Positions 6,600 through 16,271 of a stretch of 64,000 bases of DNA are shown here, piece by piece (the first letter of the stretch is position 1; every line of letters begins with the position of its first letter). The notes beneath the pieces are model-generated. The model was given only the letters and a program-made list of their open reading frames with translations, searched no databases and was not told the DNA's origin. Where the stretch lies: positions 62,001 through 126,000 of the forward strand of contig DLRR01000012.1 in NCBI GenBank assembly GCA_002500605.1, written 5' to 3'. The stretch comes from Nitrospinaceae bacterium UBA7883. Its GTDB lineage: Bacteria > Nitrospinota_A > UBA7883. The translations under genes and the position numbers were made by a program.

Positions 6600-8882
6600 T
6601 TAAAAAGCTCCTCCAATTGTAAAATGAAACTCACTATGTGACTCACCGTCACGCCTGTCTAACTTGAATCCGTTAACTATCGAAATTGGACCAATGGGCG
6701 AAAAGAAATGAACACCGAAACCCCAACTGTGTCTCATATTACTTAAGTCATATATTTGGTCTGTGGTATTACCAAGTTGGTCACCGCTACCGTAAATGTT
6801 CCCTCTATCGTAAAACAAAAAACCCCTAAAATATCTTGTGAACCGGTATTGTAGTTCAAGGTTGAGAAGCAGTAAAGCCTCTCCGCCAATAGCCTCTCCA
6901 TTCTCATCTAGCGGTCCTATATTCTGCAAAGTAAAACCCCTCAAACTTCTGGGACCACCTAGAAAATATCGTTCATAAACCGGCAGGTGTTTATCTTCAA
7001 AACCTTCGCCACGACTAATCTTCGCATGGATCATTCCTATAAAATCACTAGAAAGTGGGCTATATTGAGTATATTCACCAGTTATTTTATAGAACCGTTC
7101 GGCACCTCCAAATCCAGCTACCTCTGTAGATGCAACTAAACGAACACCGGATGTTGGGCTATAAGGGTCATTTTTTGTGTTATACACAATGGAAGGAAAC
7201 ACAACTCCTGCAGTGCTAACACCCTCTTGTTCTTTTAAGAAAGAACTCGCCTCATCATAATCGATTATCGTTACCGTAGATGTCTCATACTTGTAACCAA
7301 TTTTACCCCAAGTGTTCTCACTTATGCCTTTGCCAAACCTAATTGACCCGCCCTCTTTTCTAGAGGTGAAAGCATCATATTCATACTCCCTATTAAATAT
7401 ATCTAACCCTGCTGACATTCTACGGTCGAAAATCGCCGGTTCTGTAAAACTTATTGAGTAATCATTTCTCACGCTTGATGTGTCTAGAGTCACAGATAGC
7501 TCTTGCCCACGGCCCAACAAGTTTATCCATTTAACATTTCCTTGAAGAATTAGGTGTTCTACCGAGCTATAACCTGCAGCAAAAGAAAACTGACCCGTAT
7601 TGCGCTCAACTACTACTATATCAATATCAATTAGATCTTCTTCTCGCCTATTTCTTTGATTTATCTCAACGGTCTCAAAAAATGCCAAATTGTTGATATT
7701 GGTCCTTGTTTTGCGCAGCTTGGTTGCATTAAAAAGTGAACCCTCCTCAACAAGAACCTGTCGCCTTATTACTCGGTCTCGTGTTTTGTTGTTACCACTA
7801 ATAGTTATTTTACCCACATAAACTTTCGATCCCTTGTTGGATAGGACCTTAATGTTCACCTCCTTATTTTTATCGTCGAGGTTAATTCTTGGTGAAACGA
7901 TAGCATATGCATAGCCTTTGTCGGCGTACATCTTATTGATACGGAATATGTCTTGACGTAACTGGCTACGATTATAAACATCCCCTTCCTTTAATTTAAT
8001 TGCAGATCTAAGTTCGTCTTCATCGTACACTTCATCGTCACTTACTATTACACTGCCAACGTGATATCTTTCTCCTTCTGTAATAGAAAAAGTCACATAA
8101 ATTGCTTGGTTTTCACGGTCAATCTCAACCCAAGGATCTCTTACTTTAACTTTGACAAACCCTCTATCATGGTAAAATGACTCAAGTCTTAGGGTATCGG
8201 TTTTAAGAGCATCCTGATTCAATGCTCCTGTGGAAGTGACAAAAGACCCCCAATTGGAAGCCTTGGTCTCAATCTGGCCCTTCAGCGCTTGGTCTGAAAA
8301 AGCGTAATTTCCCTTGAAAGCAACTTTAGAAACTGTGATTTTATCACTTTCAGATATGATGTATTCAAGATCAACTTGATTGTTGTCAAGTTTATGAAGC
8401 ACAGTCTTGACATCAGTAAAAAAATACCCTTTGCCTCTGTAAAGTTGCTTTATTCTACCTTCGTCCCACGGTATTAGATCCTGACGAAAAAACGTTCCCT
8501 TACGTGATTTGAGTTGATCCTTAACCTTGTTCAAGTCTATCTTCTGAGTTCCCTTAACATAAATTTCTCTGACAAAAGGTTTCTCAACCAAAACAAAACT
8601 AACTATCAAGCCTGAGGGTTCTTCATTTAACTTAATTTTTATATCATCAAAAAAACCTAGCTTAAAGATGCGGCGTATATCTTGCTGGATAGTTACAGGG
8701 TTGTATAGGTGACCAGCTTTGGTGTGAATGTAAAACCTTACCGTACTTTCATCAGCCCTTTTTATACCCTCAATGTTGATGGCAGAAATTGCTTTTGAAA
8801 AATCAAATGCTTGAGCTGGCAGGACAAAAAGTGCTAGGGCACAGACAGTGCAAAGTGCTTCCAGATTTATAAACCACTTCAT
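6600..8882 (-). CDS. bamA: BamA, outer-membrane protein assembly factor (Omp85)
   Basis: The 760-residue protein begins with a signal peptide ending near PAQAF (about residue 26). Five POTRA domains follow to about residue 430, then a 16-strand Omp85 barrel ending in aromatic FHFTIGGAF, a C-terminal outer-membrane signature. The RSLRGF segment corresponds to the conserved loop-6 motif. It inserts beta-barrel proteins into the outer membrane. Genes for Skp, LpxD, FabZ and LpxA follow in the classical order, but clpC rather than lolD stands directly upstream. Confidence 0.96.
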   Translation of the reverse strand: MKWFINLEALCTVCALALFVLPAQAFDFSKAISAINIEGIKRADESTVRFYIHTKAGHLYNPVTIQQDIRRIFKLGFFDDIKIKLNEEPSGLIVSFVLVEKPFVREIYVKGTQKIDLNKVKDQLKSRKGTFFRQDLIPWDEGRIKQLYRGKGYFFTDVKTVLHKLDNNQVDLEYIISESDKITVSKVAFKGNYAFSDQALKGQIETKASNWGSFVTSTGALNQDALKTDTLRLESFYHDRGFVKVKVRDPWVEIDRENQAIYVTFSITEGERYHVGSVIVSDDEVYDEDELRSAIKLKEGDVYNRSQLRQDIFRINKMYADKGYAYAIVSPRINLDDKNKEVNIKVLSNKGSKVYVGKITISGNNKTRDRVIRRQVLVEEGSLFNATKLRKTRTNINNLAFFETVEINQRNRREEDLIDIDIVVVERNTGQFSFAAGYSSVEHLILQGNVKWINLLGRGQELSVTLDTSSVRNDYSISFTEPAIFDRRMSAGLDIFNREYEYDAFTSRKEGGSIRFGKGISENTWGKIGYKYETSTVTIIDYDEASSFLKEQEGVSTAGVVFPSIVYNTKNDPYSPTSGVRLVASTEVAGFGGAERFYKITGEYTQYSPLSSDFIGMIHAKISRGEGFEDKHLPVYERYFLGGPRSLRGFTLQNIGPLDENGEAIGGEALLLLNLELQYRFTRYFRGFLFYDRGNIYGSGDQLGNTTDQIYDLSNMRHSWGFGVHFFSPIGPISIVNGFKLDRRDGESHSEFHFTIGGAF

Positions 8883-8901
8883 TTAAACAAAGATCTATTT
8901 C

Positions 8902-11340
8902 TTAAACGCTCTCAACCACAGGATTTTTTTCATCAAAAATGAGTTTGTCATCCTCTAGTCTTGCATATATTCGTGATCCTCGTTTGAAACGGCCAAAAAG
9001 CATCTCCTCAGAAAGCGGGTTTTCAATGAGTCTTTGTAGCGTTCTTTTTAGCTGCCTAGCGCCATATTGGGAGTCGAATCCTTCGCTAATGATAAACTGC
9101 TTGGCGTCTTCCTCCAATTCCAACAAAAGCCCCTCTTCTTTTAGCCGAACACCAAGTTCAACTAACTGAAGGTTGAAGATAGATTCTATATTATCTCTTC
9201 CAAGCTTATGAAAAGTGACAACTTCATCAAGCCTGTTTAAAAATTCAGGATTAAAAGTTCGTTTAAGTTCTGCCTTTACACCGTCAGTCATTTTCTCGTG
9301 AGCCGTTTTCGGGTCATCGAGCTGAAAACCCATAACTGATCCTTTTTCTATAATACGGGCCGACAGATTGGAGGTTAGAATCAAGGTAACGTTTTTAAAG
9401 CTTACAGACCTACCGTAACTGTCCGTCAGCCGACCTTCGTCCATGATTTGAAGAAGCATGTGATAGATATCAGCATGGGCTTTCTCCATTTCATCCAACA
9501 GCACAACAGCGTACGGTTTCCGCCTCACACGCTCTGTCAGTTGTCCACCCTCCTCGTATCCAACATAGCCTGGTGGGGCGCCTACTAACCTAGAAGCGGC
9601 AAATTTTTCCATATATTCGGACATGTCTAGTCTTATCAAAGCAGATCGGTCGCCAAACATATATTCGGCTAATACGTTAGCAAGTTCTGTTTTCCCAACC
9701 CCCGTAGGACCCAAAAAAAGGAATGTTCCCATTGGCCTTGAAACTTCTTTCAGGCCCATGCGAGATCGGCGAATTGCATTGCATACTGCATCGACTGCCT
9801 CGTCTTGTCCAATAATTTTTTCTTTGAGCTTTTTTGCCATAACTTGTAGTTTTTCGGATTCCTTTTTTTCAATCCTGTTAAGAGGAATTCCAGTTATTGA
9901 GGAAACTACATATGCAATATCCTCTTCAGATACAGTAGGTCTGCTAGCTTCTTGTTCTTGCTCCCATGTTTGATTGATATTTTCCAATTCAGCACGCAAT
10001 CCTTCCTCTTCATCACGAATCTCTACCGCAAGCTCAAATTCCTGTTTTTCTATCTTCTCGCGCTTCTCCAGCGCAAGACTATCAATCTTAACTTGTAGTT
10101 CACGAAGTTCTGGCGGATACGTTGACTTTTTCAGGTGTACCCTGCTACCTGCCTCGTCAATAACATCAATCGCCTTATCAGGCAGGAAGCGGTCAGAAAT
10201 ATAGCGATCGGCTAGCTTTACTGCTGTAACTACTGCACTATCAGTAATTGTTGCTTTATGATGCGCCTCATACTTTGGTCGTAAACCTTTTAGAATCTCA
10301 ATCGTTTCGTCTACATTTGGCGGCTGAACAATAATCGGCTGAAATCTACGCTCAAGTGCACCGTTTTTCTCAATATATTTTCTATATTCGTCCAAAGTAG
10401 TAGCGCCAATACACTGAATCTCCCCGCGGGAAAGAGCCGGTTTTAGCATATTAGATGCATCCACGCTACCTTCAGCTGCACCGGCGCCCACAAGCGTATG
10501 AATCTCATCAATAAAAAGGATTATATTGCCAGTCTGGGTGACCTCTTTCATTATAGCCTTAATTCGCTGTTCGAATTGGCCTCGGTACTTTGTGCCTGCA
10601 ATAACCGCCCCCAAATCTAGACTTATAACTCGCCTATCGTGAAGTAGTTGTGGAACTTCACGACAGAATATCCGTTGGGCCATACCCTCGACAATAGCAG
10701 TTTTACCAACACCTGGCTCACCAATTAGAACTGGGTTATTTTTTGTCCTTCTGGCCAAAATTTGAATAACCCTCTCAATCTCTTTTTCGCGTCCAATAAC
10801 CGGGTCAAGGTTATCCTTTAGGGCAAGCTCAGTAAGGTCTCGGCCAAATTCATCCAAGGCTGGGGTTTTTGCTTGCTGCTTTTCGTGAGTTGTCCCAGAT
10901 GTCGGCTCACGAAGAAGGTTGATCGACTGCTCTCGGACATCAACATAGGACACACCAAAACTGTTTAAGACCTTTGCTGCTAATCCATCCTTCTCACGCA
11001 CAAGACCTAATAGCAAATGTTCAGTTCCAATATAACTGTGACCCATGGAACGAGCCTCTTCAACCGAATATTCCAAGACTTTTTTGGCTCTAGCGGTAAA
11101 AGGAATATCCCCTACAATAAGAGTGTTAGAGCTTATAGGCATCAACCTCTCTACCTCTGCCTTAACATTTTTTAAGTCAACGTCAAGTTTTTGTAGCACC
11201 GCAATTGCCACACCACCGGAATCATTCAAAACACCTAGCAACAAGTGTTCTGTACCTAAATACTCATGCTGATTTTTTTCGGCCTCTTCACGGGCAAGCA
11301 CTATTACTTTACGGGCTCTCTCGGTGAATCGTTTAAACAT
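8902..11340 (-). CDS. clpC: ClpC, AAA+ unfoldase of the Clp protease
   Basis: The 812-residue protein has two N-terminal Clp repeats (about 1-145), a first AAA+ module with Walker A GEPGVGKT (207-214), a UVR-containing middle segment (about 415-455), and a second AAA+ module with GPTGVGKT (544-551). This is the ClpC type (with UVR, without the long ClpB middle domain). It unfolds substrates for ClpP, and the tail after the second module is short. CAGGAG precedes the ATG. It lies between lolD and bamA, which are adjacent in many relatives, so its insertion is notable. It has 95 bases upstream that could hold its own promoter. Confidence 0.95.
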   Translation of the reverse strand: MFKRFTERARKVIVLAREEAEKNQHEYLGTEHLLLGVLNDSGGVAIAVLQKLDVDLKNVKAEVERLMPISSNTLIVGDIPFTARAKKVLEYSVEEARSMGHSYIGTEHLLLGLVREKDGLAAKVLNSFGVSYVDVREQSINLLREPTSGTTHEKQQAKTPALDEFGRDLTELALKDNLDPVIGREKEIERVIQILARRTKNNPVLIGEPGVGKTAIVEGMAQRIFCREVPQLLHDRRVISLDLGAVIAGTKYRGQFEQRIKAIMKEVTQTGNIILFIDEIHTLVGAGAAEGSVDASNMLKPALSRGEIQCIGATTLDEYRKYIEKNGALERRFQPIIVQPPNVDETIEILKGLRPKYEAHHKATITDSAVVTAVKLADRYISDRFLPDKAIDVIDEAGSRVHLKKSTYPPELRELQVKIDSLALEKREKIEKQEFELAVEIRDEEEGLRAELENINQTWEQEQEASRPTVSEEDIAYVVSSITGIPLNRIEKKESEKLQVMAKKLKEKIIGQDEAVDAVCNAIRRSRMGLKEVSRPMGTFLFLGPTGVGKTELANVLAEYMFGDRSALIRLDMSEYMEKFAASRLVGAPPGYVGYEEGGQLTERVRRKPYAVVLLDEMEKAHADIYHMLLQIMDEGRLTDSYGRSVSFKNVTLILTSNLSARIIEKGSVMGFQLDDPKTAHEKMTDGVKAELKRTFNPEFLNRLDEVVTFHKLGRDNIESIFNLQLVELGVRLKEEGLLLELEEDAKQFIISEGFDSQYGARQLKRTLQRLIENPLSEEMLFGRFKRGSRIYARLEDDKLIFDEKNPVVESV

Positions 11341-11435
11341 TAGTCAACTCCTGAGAACACAAGAACCATATGGCAATAGCTCCAAAAGACTCAGAACCAT
11401 TGCAACTTCTGATCTACTAAATGTATTAACTGTGT

Positions 11436-12137
11436 TCATTCTAGCACATCCTGAGCATTGTCAACAAATCTACCATCTTTAATTTTTACAACTTTCGTGA
11501 AGTTGTCAGTTAGCAATAAATTATGTGTCACCACAACAAATGCCATATTTTGTTCCGTAGTAAGCCGATGAATCATCTTCATAATTGTCTTACTAGTGCT
11601 GGTATCGAGGTTTCCAGTCGGTTCGTCTGCCAAAACTATATCCGGCTCATTAACCAAAGCTCTAGCTATAGCAACACGCTGCTGTTCACCTCCGGATAAT
11701 TTTCCAGGGCGATGATTTAAGCGATTGGAAAGCCCCATTCTTATGAGTTGCACCCTAGCCTTATCTATGGCTAGTTTTTTACCATTTCCTGCTATCATTG
11801 CAGCTAGAGCTACATTTTCTTCAGCAGAGAATTCTGGAAGTAAGTTTCCAGCCTGAAAAACAAATCCTATGGACCGAGAGCGAAATAGCGCTAAGAGTGA
11901 ATCATTCATTTTATAAATATCTTCACCCAAATACATAACTCTCCCATCTGATGGATGGTCCAATGCTCCCAATAGTTGCAGCAATGTACTTTTACCAGCT
12001 CCAGAGTTACCCACAATACCAATAATCTCTCCATGGTTGACGGTCATGCTTACATTATCCAAAGCAACAATTTTCCGGCCACCGATTTCAAAACTTCTAG
12101 TGAGATTAATAGCATTTAGTAGTGGTGTTTTTTTCAC
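11436..12137 (-). CDS. lolD: LolD, ABC ATPase of the lipoprotein release complex
   Basis: This 233-residue ABC ATPase has Walker A GNSGAGKST (43-51), the signature LSGGEQQRVAIARAL and Walker B DIVLADEPT, in the LolD/MacB-like subfamily. It powers extraction of lipoproteins from the inner membrane with LolC/E. The start is GTG and overlaps the stop of the preceding polyprenol-kinase-like gene (GTGA), indicating translational coupling. The cognate permease gene lies one gene upstream. Confidence 0.93.
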   Translation of the reverse strand: MKKTPLLNAINLTRSFEIGGRKIVALDNVSMTVNHGEIIGIVGNSGAGKSTLLQLLGALDHPSDGRVMYLGEDIYKMNDSLLALFRSRSIGFVFQAGNLLPEFSAEENVALAAMIAGNGKKLAIDKARVQLIRMGLSNRLNHRPGKLSGGEQQRVAIARALVNEPDIVLADEPTGNLDTSTSKTIMKMIHRLTTEQNMAFVVVTHNLLLTDNFTKVVKIKDGRFVDNAQDVLE

Positions 12138-12748
12138 AATACATACTCCGCAATTGTCATGGCAGTTCCAGAAACTACTGGAATACTCAAATTATCATCC
12201 ACTCTACCGGTGAAAAATTCAATCGTGCTAGCACTAAAAGCACCTACGATAGCAACTGCCCCAAACCCGATTATTTGCACTGAAATAGCAAAGCAAACGA
12301 CTAACATTGCCGCAAAACCTTCAAATGATTTGCCATTAGAAAACTTTAGCTTGCCAAACCGAGTGCCTACAATTGCAGCTAGTGGATCACCAATTGCGTT
12401 AAACAAAATTGCAGCACAAGCTAAGACAGGTTCAAACAAGGCAAGCGAAAATAAAATCCCTATCAGCATGAATGTTGCTCCACATATACTCCTTGATTCT
12501 GTGTCCTTGAAAAACCGCCAGAAATGTCTCTTGACCCAGCTGTTAGACCCTTTGTGATAAATGCGTATAAGATCGATTGGAAGCCAAACTAAAAGTGTCA
12601 TCCCTGCAAGTCCAAAAACGGTTTCTCTTGGTAAAAACTCAAAATAATAGGCTACAGGGATAATTGGTGCGGCTATTAAGTGAAATATTTTTCTATAAAT
12701 CAGTCCATTCCGACCAGTTTCAGTCTCAGCACTTAATACCCTATTCAT
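12134..12748 (-). CDS. Polyprenol/diacylglycerol kinase-like membrane protein (SEC59/DGK1 family)
   Basis: The 204-residue protein has about six hydrophobic segments and the family motifs GDPLAAIVGTRFGK (about 120-133), GKSFEG, and a C-terminal E-x(7)-DN-x(2)-IP element. Members (yeast Sec59 and Dgk1, plant VTE5) are CTP-dependent kinases of dolichol, diacylglycerol or phytol. Bacterial homologues are poorly characterised. Its ATG overlaps the end of the lolC/E gene by eight bases and its stop overlaps lolD, so it is embedded in the lipoprotein-export operon. A role in recycling a lipid by-product in the envelope is an inference only. Confidence 0.8.
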   Translation of the reverse strand: MNRVLSAETETGRNGLIYRKIFHLIAAPIIPVAYYFEFLPRETVFGLAGMTLLVWLPIDLIRIYHKGSNSWVKRHFWRFFKDTESRSICGATFMLIGILFSLALFEPVLACAAILFNAIGDPLAAIVGTRFGKLKFSNGKSFEGFAAMLVVCFAISVQIIGFGAVAIVGAFSASTIEFFTGRVDDNLSIPVVSGTAMTIAEYVL

Positions 12749-14015
12749 ATCTCAATGATTCTGATGGGTCAACTCTCCCAGCGTTCCATGCTGGGTACAA
12801 TGCCGCCAATACTGTTATTACCATTGCAACCAATGAAACGGTTGCAATGTCAGCAAGATTCATGCTTACGGGAAGAGTTTCCAGGTTGTACACATCACTA
12901 GGCAGTTTTATAAACTGATATCGATCCAAGAGTTCGCATAAAACCATACCACCTACAACTCCCAATAGCGTGCCAATTAACCCGATAGTAAACCCTTCAT
13001 AGAAAAATATTTTCATTATAGATCGCTGCGATGCCCCCATAGACTTAAGGATAACAATATCCTTCGTTTTTTCTAGCGTTACCATTATTAGAGTTGAAAT
13101 GATATTAAAAGCAGCAACAAAAATTATTAGTATAAGAATAAGCCCTATAACGGTTTTTTCCAGAGCCAACGCAAAAAATAAGTTTCTGTTCTGTTGCTGC
13201 CAATCTCTTATAATGTATTCTATGTTAAGTTTTTGCCGCAGTGTCTGCGCTATTCCAGATGTTTCATAAACATCATCGACTTTAACTTCTACACCGGAAA
13301 CTGTACCGTGAATGTTAAACAAATTTTGTGCCATGCTAATCGAGATGAGTGCAAATCCAGTATCGTATTCCCACATACCAGCATGGAACAAACCTCCAAT
13401 ATAAAACTCTTTGGATATAGGGACAGAACCCAATGGGGTCATTTTACCTACAGGACTTATAACGGTTAGGTTGTCACCCAAGTTCACACCAAGTTGAATA
13501 GCTAATTCACGACCAATGATAATCGGGGCTCGCAAAACAGTCTTTACAATCCCAAATTCATCTGTCTCCACGCTTTTAATCACTTGATCATGCATTAAGC
13601 CATCCAATGTTCCGGCAACCATATATTTACTGAACTCGTTATTATCTATCCCTGACCCCATCATTACCCCTCTTATCTGTACTCCAGAAACCCTTTCCTT
13701 AGAGCTAAGAATTACCTGGCTATAGATAAATGGAGTGGCTGATTTTATACCTCTAAGATTTTTCACATCCGCAATAATGTCATTTGCTTCTCTGATTGTT
13801 AGTCGCTCGGCCCCTGTAATAATAATATGGGGACTTGACCCTACAATTTTATCGCGTATATCATTTTGTGCCCCGGTCATTACTGCTAACACCACAATGA
13901 GTGCAGAAACGCCAATAGCTACTCCGCCAATGGAAATGAAGGTAATAAGTGATATGAAGTTCTGTTTTCGTTTGGCTTTGAGGTAACGCAGACTAATGAA
14001 CCACTCGTATGACAT
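12741..14015 (-). CDS. LolC/LolE-type lipoprotein-releasing permease
   Basis: The 424-residue protein has a first helix near residues 20-45, a large periplasmic MacB-like domain, and three C-terminal helices in an FtsX domain (about 270-415), the LolC/E architecture. The N terminus SYEWFISLRYLKAKRKQNFIS is typical. Only one such permease is in the window, so it may act as a homodimer (LolF-like) with LolD, encoded two genes downstream. It begins at an ATG and is divergently placed from the BON-domain gene, with about 150 bases between them. An inverted repeat CAACATATGTTG (14090-14101) lies in that gap. Confidence 0.92.
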   Translation of the reverse strand: MSYEWFISLRYLKAKRKQNFISLITFISIGGVAIGVSALIVVLAVMTGAQNDIRDKIVGSSPHIIITGAERLTIREANDIIADVKNLRGIKSATPFIYSQVILSSKERVSGVQIRGVMMGSGIDNNEFSKYMVAGTLDGLMHDQVIKSVETDEFGIVKTVLRAPIIIGRELAIQLGVNLGDNLTVISPVGKMTPLGSVPISKEFYIGGLFHAGMWEYDTGFALISISMAQNLFNIHGTVSGVEVKVDDVYETSGIAQTLRQKLNIEYIIRDWQQQNRNLFFALALEKTVIGLILILIIFVAAFNIISTLIMVTLEKTKDIVILKSMGASQRSIMKIFFYEGFTIGLIGTLLGVVGGMVLCELLDRYQFIKLPSDVYNLETLPVSMNLADIATVSLVAMVITVLAALYPAWNAGRVDPSESLRYE

Positions 14016-14135
14016 ATCGTATATATGAAAGCCTAATATAAAGCTACAACCCTTGTTTTAAAAGTGAGTTTTGTAATAAATTGTTTCATCAACATATGTT
14101 GTTTTTTAGCAGTCTTCAAACCATAGTTACTATTA

Positions 14136-14144
14136 TGATATAAT
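14136..14144 (+). promoter_or_regulatory. Extended -10 promoter element of the BON-domain gene
   Basis: TGATATAAT matches the extended -10 consensus TGnTATAAT. A weak -35 (TTCAAA, 14115-14120) lies 18 bases upstream. Initiation near 14151 excludes the in-frame TTG at 14144 as a start codon and leads to the GGAG at 14155 and the ATG at 14168. Confidence 0.55.
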
Positions 14145-14167
14145 TGACAAATTTGGAGCCAATGAAC

Positions 14168-14560
14168 ATGAGAATAGTTGTTAATTTTGTGATCATGCTG
14201 CTGATTTTACACACATACGCAGCATTTTCGCAACCGGAGCCGGGTGTAATAGAAGACGACTCAACAGCAACCATTGAATCTACAAGCGAAGCTATTATTA
14301 CCGGATGGGAACGTACAAAAGAGTTTTGGTCAGACTCATCTATAACCGCTAGAATAATAAACAGGTTTCTACGTGATGAGAAAATATCCATTTTTATCAT
14401 AAAGGTCTCTACTCAAAATAGCGTGACTACATTATCAGGAGAACTGGAAAGCAAAGAATTGGCACAACGTGCAATGGATATTACAATTGCTACAGAAGGA
14501 GTGATAGAAGTTATCAACGATTTGTATATTGTAACTCGCAAAAAGTCAACAGCCAGATAA
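14168..14560 (+). CDS. Exported BON-domain protein
   Basis: From the ATG at 14168 the product has 130 residues with a signal peptide MRIVVNFVIMLLILHTYAAF and probable cleavage near AFSQ. After an acidic linker, a BON domain spans about residues 50-120, including the GELESKELAQRAMDI segment and the closing strand IEVINDLYI, which resembles OsmY and related envelope-stress proteins. A GGAG site nine bases before the ATG, together with the promoter position, decides the start. BON domains are thought to bind membrane phospholipids. The exact role is unknown. Confidence 0.82.
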   Translation: MRIVVNFVIMLLILHTYAAFSQPEPGVIEDDSTATIESTSEAIITGWERTKEFWSDSSITARIINRFLRDEKISIFIIKVSTQNSVTTLSGELESKELAQRAMDITIATEGVIEVINDLYIVTRKKSTAR

Positions 14561-14593
14561 ATTAACTTTTGATTCAAACAACAAAAATAACTT

Positions 14594-14624
14594 TTCCAAA
14601 TTGAATATGGAACTAGCTTTTTTT
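14594..14624 (+). terminator. Weak terminator-like hairpin after the BON-domain gene
   Basis: TTCCA and TGGAA form a five-pair stem around a nine-base loop, followed after five bases by seven T residues (14618-14624). The stem is short, so this is only a candidate terminator between the BON gene and fur. Confidence 0.3.
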
Positions 14625-14680
14625 CATTTACGTTTTGATATATCATTAATAAAATCACCAATTAATTATAAAACTTGATA

Positions 14681-15139
14681 ATGTCACGATCGGATACCTT
14701 TGCTGAATCAAAAAACAAATACGCCAGATATTTAGCTAAAAATGGTCTGAGATCTACTGCTCAACGCGATCTGATCATCAACGAATTTTTCAAGTCTGAA
14801 GGCCATGTTACTGCTGAAGAATTACACTTAAAATTACGCGGAAAAAATTCTTCAATTGGTTTAGCAACTGTATATAGGACCCTGAAGACACTTGAGAGTG
14901 CAGGGCTAGCCCATGAAAGGCAATTTAACGATGGGTTCATGCGTTACGAGTTTTGTGCCCCAGGCTACAGACATCACGACCACATTGTGTGTTTAGAATG
15001 TGGCTTGGTGGAAGAATTTGAAAATAACGAAATCGAAAACCTGCAGATTAAGGTTGCAAATAAACATAACTTCACCATTACAGACCACAGACTGGAATTA
15101 TATGGTGTTTGCGAAAGATGTAAGTCTAAAACTGCCTAG
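14681..15139 (+). CDS. fur: Fur-family metal-responsive regulator
   Basis: The 152-residue protein has the Fur fold: a winged helix containing GLATVYRTLKTLESAGLA, then the metal-binding HHDHIVCLECG and a C-terminal CERCK, giving two CxxC pairs for structural zinc. It could be Fur, Zur or a related sensor; motifs do not discriminate. The ATG at 14681 has no Shine-Dalgarno sequence and follows an AT-rich leader. A small palindrome TGATATATCA (14636-14645) upstream could be an autoregulatory site. A TTG six bases further upstream is a less likely start. Confidence 0.9.
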   Translation: MSRSDTFAESKNKYARYLAKNGLRSTAQRDLIINEFFKSEGHVTAEELHLKLRGKNSSIGLATVYRTLKTLESAGLAHERQFNDGFMRYEFCAPGYRHHDHIVCLECGLVEEFENNEIENLQIKVANKHNFTITDHRLELYGVCERCKSKTA

Positions 15140-15257
15140 CTTAACAGCTGCTATATTGATATTTAATGGATATTAGAGTTAACCTGACCTTTACATTAAT
15201 TGCCCTTTGAGGAGATGCCATATACATCCTGAACGGGATGGGTGTTTCTCGAAAAAC

Positions 15258-16187
15258 CTAAACCTTTAGACTAGCTACAGATTTCCTAACCGCCTCAGCT
15301 GAAGACATAAGTTGCTTTCTCTCATCTTCCGTAAGAGGAAGTTCGATAATCTCTTCAATACCACTCCAGTTAAGTTTTAATGGAACTCCCATGAAGATGC
15401 CTTTAATTCCGTATTCACCATCAAGGAAAGCAGCAGCTGGAAGGATCCGATTTTTTTCTCGAACAATGGATGCAACCATATTAACAACTGAAGAAGCCGG
15501 TGCATAATAGGCTGAACCAGTTTTAAGAAGTTGAACGATTTCTGCACCACCTTTCTTAGTACGCTCGATCATCTCATCTATTTTCTCTTTAGGCAGAAGC
15601 TCGGTTATAGGAATTCCGGCAACCGAGGAAAACCTTGGCATTGGTACCATATCATTTCCATGGAGGCCAAGGACTGTGGCATGAACATCTTCGTTAGACA
15701 CACCTAGCTCCATCGAAATAAACGAACGGAATCTTGTGGAGTCTAGTACGCCAGCCATTCCAAGAATACGGTTTTTGGGTAAACAGGAATATTTTTTTGC
15801 TACCCATGTCATCGTATCAACTGGATTCGTGACAACAATCATAAAACAGTCTGGTGAATATTTAATTACTTCTTCAGCACACATTTTGACAATTTCAGCA
15901 TTTTTATCTCGCAAGTCTTCTCGGCTCATACCTGGTTTTCTTGCCAAGCCGGCAGTCAGTATCACTATGTCAGAGTTGGCTGTTTCCTCATATGAGTTAA
16001 GGCCAAACAGTTTGCAATCAAAATTTTCGAGTGGAGCCGATTCCATCAAGTCGAGCACTTTGCCCTGTGGAATACCTTCTAAAACATCAAGAAGACAGAC
16101 ATTCCCAAGTTTCTTATAAGCCAATAGTTGTGCTGTTGTCGCCCCTACATTCCCGGCCCCAACAACAGTAATTTTCTTTTTTGCCAT
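15258..16187 (-). CDS. mdh: Malate dehydrogenase
   Basis: The 309-residue protein belongs to the LDH-like MDH class, with the NAD-binding motif GAGNVGATTA and the substrate loop ARKPGMSREDL. The arginine in this loop marks malate rather than lactate specificity. The catalytic GLHGNDMVP histidine and the NPVD motif are present. It oxidises malate to oxaloacetate in the TCA cycle. The called ATG at 16187 follows AGGAGG with a three-base gap. A nine-residue extension upstream lacks conservation. It lies 84 bases after aconitase, on the same strand, forming a likely TCA pair. Confidence 0.95.
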   Translation of the reverse strand: MAKKKITVVGAGNVGATTAQLLAYKKLGNVCLLDVLEGIPQGKVLDLMESAPLENFDCKLFGLNSYEETANSDIVILTAGLARKPGMSREDLRDKNAEIVKMCAEEVIKYSPDCFMIVVTNPVDTMTWVAKKYSCLPKNRILGMAGVLDSTRFRSFISMELGVSNEDVHATVLGLHGNDMVPMPRFSSVAGIPITELLPKEKIDEMIERTKKGGAEIVQLLKTGSAYYAPASSVVNMVASIVREKNRILPAAAFLDGEYGIKGIFMGVPLKLNWSGIEEIIELPLTEDERKQLMSSAEAVRKSVASLKV

Positions 16188-16271
16188 AATCCTCCTACTA
16201 TTATATTTGGACAATAATACTCAACGCACAGCAAACAATGTAACAATGAAGTTATTCACAAAATATCAGCC

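Noticed and set aside
6596..6652. Upstream extension of the Skp/OmpH gene
   Set aside because: It would place residues before a clear signal peptide, overlap bamA, and ignore the GGAGGAG site 12 bases before the ATG at 6595.
15205..15260. Terminator between fur and mdh
   Set aside because: CATCC/GGATG forms only a five-pair stem and neither strand has a U-tract.
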